Assembly (NCBI GenBank): GCA_030606845.1
Contig: JAUWFP010000099.1
Location: 1-7,406, forward strand
Direction: 5' to 3'
Origin: Anaerolineales bacterium
Lineage (GTDB): Bacteria > Chloroflexota > Anaerolineae > Anaerolineales > E44-bin32
Length of the DNA stretch: 7,406 bases
Under the pieces are notes generated by a model. That model saw only the letters and a program-made list of their open reading frames with translations. It was not told where the DNA came from and searched no databases. Numbering within the stretch: the stretch's first letter is position 1; every line of letters starts with the position of its first letter. Position numbers and translations under genes: made by a program. This document shows positions 5,078 through 7,406 of this stretch, one piece after another.

Positions 5078-6961
5078 ATGCCAAGAACAACACGCCAGCT
5101 CGATGATAACGTCCCAAGCGATAGCGAAAGCTTGGACCGTTTACAGCCGGGCACCACACTTGAAGATCGATATCTTATCCTGGGCATGCTAGGCGCCGGC
5201 GGGATGAGTTCTGTGTACAAAGGGCGTGACCTTCATTTCCCCAACGTAACCAAGCTTGTCGCCATTAAAGAGATGGTGAACCTCATCGCCGATCAATCGA
5301 TGCATGAAATGATCGTGAAAAATTTTGAACGTGAGGCAGATCTTCTCGCGACCCTCTCACACCCGGCAACTCCCGCAATCTACGACAACTTCTCACATAA
5401 GAAACGGTCCTACCTGGTTATGGAATTTATCGACGGTGATGATCTTGAAGCGATTCTTGCTGAAACCACCGATTTCCTGCCGGAGGAAAAAGTCATCGGT
5501 TGGGCGATTGAACTCTGCGATGTTCTCTCATATCTGCACAATATCCAGCCCGAACCGATCATCTTCCGGGATATTAAACCTTCGAACGTAATGATCGATC
5601 ACCATAACCATGTGAGATTGATCGATTTTGGCATCGCCCGTAATTTTCAACCCGGCGAAAAAGGGACGATGATCGGCACCGAGGGGTACTCACCACCAGA
5701 GCAATATCGCGGTGAGGCTTCTCCAGCTGGTGACGTCTACGCCCTTGGAGCAACCTTGCACCACCTTCTCACAAAAAGAGATCCGCGTGTAGAAGCGCCA
5801 TTCTCTTTCGCCGAGAGACCGGCTCGATCGATCAATCCCCTTATCTCGCCTGAAATTGAGACCGTGATCTCAAGAGCCCTCGAGTATGATCCCAAGGATC
5901 GCTACCCTTCCGCCATGATCATGAAAGAGGCCATGATCTCCGCCGCAAAGCGTACAGGATTGCTGAGCCAGCCCAGTATCGCTGCAGTGATCTCGCAGAG
6001 CGATAAGATCGAGGAGATATGGTCCTTTAAATGCGAGGATGAGATTCGCGGCTCCCCGTTGATCTACGAGGATACAGTCTATGTAGGCTGTTATGACAAC
6101 AACCTATATGCCTTAGATAAGCAAACTGGCGAATTTCAATGGAAATATGCCACGGAAGGCGGCATAACGGGAAAGCCCGCAGCCGAGGATGGAGTCGTCT
6201 TCATTGGCTCTGAGGATGGCCGTCTCTACGCATTGACCGCAAATCGAGGAAGCCTGGTCTGGACGTATTACGCTGAAGGGCCAATCCGCTCTTCTCCCAC
6301 CCTTTCCGAAGGGCATATTTTTGTCGGTTCTGATGACCGACGACTTCACGTTGTAAATCAGATGAATGGCCGCCGCGCATGGCGCGTGGAAGCGAACGAT
6401 GCGATCTGGTCCACTCCATTTGTACAGGACGAACTCGTTTATTTCGGTTGTGAGAGCGGCGATTTCTACTGCTATAACTTTAAGGGGGAATTGAAGTGGA
6501 GGAAGAAAGCGAAGAGAGGCATCACCTCCTCTGCGATCATCGTGGATGAAATTGTCTACTATGGATCTCGGGACTGGACCATGTATGCTATTGATTCGGA
6601 AAACGGCTGGCAGATTTGGCGTTTTCGAATGCGTGGTGCAACGATCTCGTCCCCATCCTTCGCTGAAGGCTTGCTTTTCATTGGCTGCGGGGACAATAAT
6701 ATTTATTGCGTCGACGCCAAGCATGCACGCGAGGTTTGGCGCTACGAAACAGATCACCAGGTTACGGGCTCGCCGGTTGCACATGATGGATCAGTCTATT
6801 GCGGATCCGTCGACGGCTCCGTATACTGCCTGGATCACAAGACAGGGCGGCTCCGCTGGCGGTTTCATTCGGATGCTCCAATCACAGGCACACCCTTTAT
6901 CTCCGATAACGTCCTTTACATCGGTTCAACGGATCACAAGGTGTACGCTCTAATCGCGTAG
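5078..6961 (+). CDS. Soluble Ser/Thr protein kinase with C-terminal PQQ-type beta-propeller
   Basis: The product is 627 aa. The Hanks-type kinase domain spans about residues 31-290: G-loop GAGGMSSVYKG (39-49), VAIK (K64), helix C Glu86, catalytic loop IIFRDIKPSN (161-170; D165, K167, N170), DFG (183-185), activation segment end GTEGYSPPEQY (200-210), and DVYALG (219-224). All residues needed for phosphotransfer are present, so an active kinase is expected. The HRD histidine is Phe163, as in many bacterial kinases of this class. After a linker (about 291-312) come eight PQQ-like repeats (315-627). No transmembrane helix or signal peptide is seen, unlike PASTA-type kinases, so it is probably cytoplasmic and the propeller likely binds partners, substrates or a ligand. 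It starts at ATG 5078; no SD site is visible and the leader is very short. A PP2C phosphatase follows 35 nt later and probably reverses its action. The targets are unknown. Confidence 0.95.
   Translation: MPRTTRQLDDNVPSDSESLDRLQPGTTLEDRYLILGMLGAGGMSSVYKGRDLHFPNVTKLVAIKEMVNLIADQSMHEMIVKNFEREADLLATLSHPATPAIYDNFSHKKRSYLVMEFIDGDDLEAILAETTDFLPEEKVIGWAIELCDVLSYLHNIQPEPIIFRDIKPSNVMIDHHNHVRLIDFGIARNFQPGEKGTMIGTEGYSPPEQYRGEASPAGDVYALGATLHHLLTKRDPRVEAPFSFAERPARSINPLISPEIETVISRALEYDPKDRYPSAMIMKEAMISAAKRTGLLSQPSIAAVISQSDKIEEIWSFKCEDEIRGSPLIYEDTVYVGCYDNNLYALDKQTGEFQWKYATEGGITGKPAAEDGVVFIGSEDGRLYALTANRGSLVWTYYAEGPIRSSPTLSEGHIFVGSDDRRLHVVNQMNGRRAWRVEANDAIWSTPFVQDELVYFGCESGDFYCYNFKGELKWRKKAKRGITSSAIIVDEIVYYGSRDWTMYAIDSENGWQIWRFRMRGATISSPSFAEGLLFIGCGDNNIYCVDAKHAREVWRYETDHQVTGSPVAHDGSVYCGSVDGSVYCLDHKTGRLRWRFHSDAPITGTPFISDNVLYIGSTDHKVYALIA
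6020..6958 (+). repeat. Eight tandem PQQ-type propeller repeats within the kinase
   Basis: Each repeat begins with an anchoring Trp: W315, W355, W395, W435, W474, W514, W554 and W594, with spacings of 40, 40, 40, 39, 40, 40 and 40. Each unit follows W-x(8-9)-I-x-[GS]-[ST/K]-P-x(6)-[VI]-[YF]-x-G-x-x-D-x-x-[LVI]-[YH]-x-[LVI]-[DN], typical of PQQ/quinoprotein-like blades. Unit 4 is one residue short, with a gap before KGELK. Eight complete units predict a closed eight-bladed propeller. The repeats are diverged at DNA level, so this is an old protein repeat and not a recent duplication. Confidence 0.9.
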
Positions 6962-6975
6962 GTAATCTATTAGAA

Positions 6976-6994
6976 ACATCAATGAGACATCAAT
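6976..6994 (+). repeat. Short direct repeat before the phosphatase start
   Basis: ACATCAAT occurs at 6976-6983 and again at 6987-6994, 11 bp apart, in the 35-nt gap between the kinase and phosphatase genes. The second copy ends 2 nt before ATG 6997. It may be chance. There is no strong SD site here; GAGA at 6984-6987 is the only weak candidate. Confidence 0.4.
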
Positions 6995-6996
6995 AA

Positions 6997-7406
6997 ATGA
7001 CCCCTTTGAAAACTTTCTTTTCCCGCATTTTTGGATCACCTCCCCCTCAAATCAAAACTGGCTCTCAGTTGATTGGTGGGGAGTCCGTGATGAGCCGCGC
7101 CTATCAATCTGCTCCCAACGATCGAATCATCGTCGGTGCAAGCCAGTCAACGGGTCTCGAGCGAAGTCATAATGAGGATGCACAGCTGGTTATCAAAGGG
7201 GATTCTGCCGGAGCTGAGCCGCTTCCTGAATTTGGCCTTTTCATGGTCGCTGACGGGATGGGCGGACATCGATCTGGAGAGGTCGCCAGCAACGTCTCCA
7301 TCCGCTCCGTTGCTCATAAATTAATGGAAGAGACCATCCTTCACATGCTCGATTTGGATAACCCTACCGAAATGCTCCCGCTGCAAGAACTCCTGCATGC
7401 TGCTCT
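6997..7406 (+). CDS. PP2C-family Ser/Thr protein phosphatase, N-terminal part (3' end outside window)
   Basis: A frame opens at ATG 6997 and stays open to the window end, giving 136 complete codons. It dephosphorylates Ser/Thr residues using two metal ions. Visible motifs are SHNEDA (57-62, metal-binding D61) and FMVADGMGGHRSGEVAS (82-98, metal-binding D86 and G87), the hallmarks of PPM/PP2C phosphatases of the PrpC/Stp type. About 43 residues precede the domain. They include a basic and aromatic start, TPLKTFFSRIFGS, which could be a short amphipathic membrane-binding helix, and they are longer than the N-terminus of simple PrpC. ATG at residue 32 is an alternative start. It follows the kinase by 35 nt on the same strand, so the two are probably co-transcribed as an opposed pair. 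The remaining motifs and any C-terminal domain lie outside the window. Confidence 0.9.
   Translation, partial: MTPLKTFFSRIFGSPPPQIKTGSQLIGGESVMSRAYQSAPNDRIIVGASQSTGLERSHNEDAQLVIKGDSAGAEPLPEFGLFMVADGMGGHRSGEVASNVSIRSVAHKLMEETILHMLDLDNPTEMLPLQELLHAA

Noticed and set aside
6113..6784. A 223-codon open frame on the - strand opposite the propeller repeats.
   Set aside because: It is antisense to a well-supported gene, has no recognisable motif and no SD site or promoter. Repeated coding sequence often leaves the opposite frame open.
7136..7324. A 62-codon frame near the right edge.
   Set aside because: It is out of frame with the PP2C gene, whose ADGMGGH and NED motifs show the true frame from ATG 6997.

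Overview
The window reads as a compact, gene-dense bacterial chromosome segment with no phage, IS, CRISPR or RNA gene visible. The gene set suggests a Chloroflexota (Anaerolineae-like) bacterium: a GtrA-type membrane protein tail, a small '4-fold beta flower'-like protein, a BchI-type AAA+ ATPase without its usual partners, a type 2 IPP isomerase next to a short-chain prenyl synthase, and a Ser/Thr kinase with a C-terminal PQQ-type propeller followed by a PP2C phosphatase. That assignment is inference from gene content and has not been tested by comparison.

Layout. 1-231 is the 3' end of a membrane protein (GtrA-like C-terminus). After a TATAAT box at 276-281 comes a tightly coupled three-gene run on the + strand: a 127-aa beta-flower-like protein (402-785), a hotdog acyl-CoA thioesterase (782-1291) and a BchI/ChlI-like AAA+ ATPase (1288-2484). 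Both junctions are 4-nt overlaps of the form TTGA, with a TTG start inside a TGA stop and a Shine-Dalgarno (SD) sequence just upstream. A perfect 11-bp hairpin at 2505-2531 separates this run from the convergent acyl carrier protein gene on the - strand (2558-2794). The acp gene is divergent from an isoprenoid pair on the + strand: type 2 isopentenyl-diphosphate isomerase (fni, 2905-3957) and an all-trans short-chain polyprenyl diphosphate synthase (3954-4967), joined by a GTGA overlap. A second strong promoter at 5034-5061 drives a 627-aa soluble Ser/Thr kinase with an eight-repeat propeller (5078-6961), followed by the start of a PP2C-type phosphatase (6997 to the window end). No gene-free stretch exceeds 300 bases.

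How the genes work together. Fni interconverts IPP and DMAPP, and the prenyl synthase condenses them, probably to C15-C20 products. ACP carries acyl intermediates of fatty acid synthesis, so the acp/fni divergent region sits between two branches of membrane-lipid building. The kinase and phosphatase form an opposed phosphorylation pair. The BchI-like ATPase has no chelatase partner here, so its target is unknown.

The most distinctive signals are regulatory. The acp and fni promoters are back to back with -35 boxes 1 bp apart, inside an inverted repeat centred exactly on the palindrome TTGCAA. The two genes fni and kinase, which follow strong extended -10 promoters, have predicted leaders of only about 8-10 nt and no SD sequence. 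I see no clear evidence of a wholly new multi-gene system. The BchI-like/thioesterase/beta-flower operon is the least explained part.
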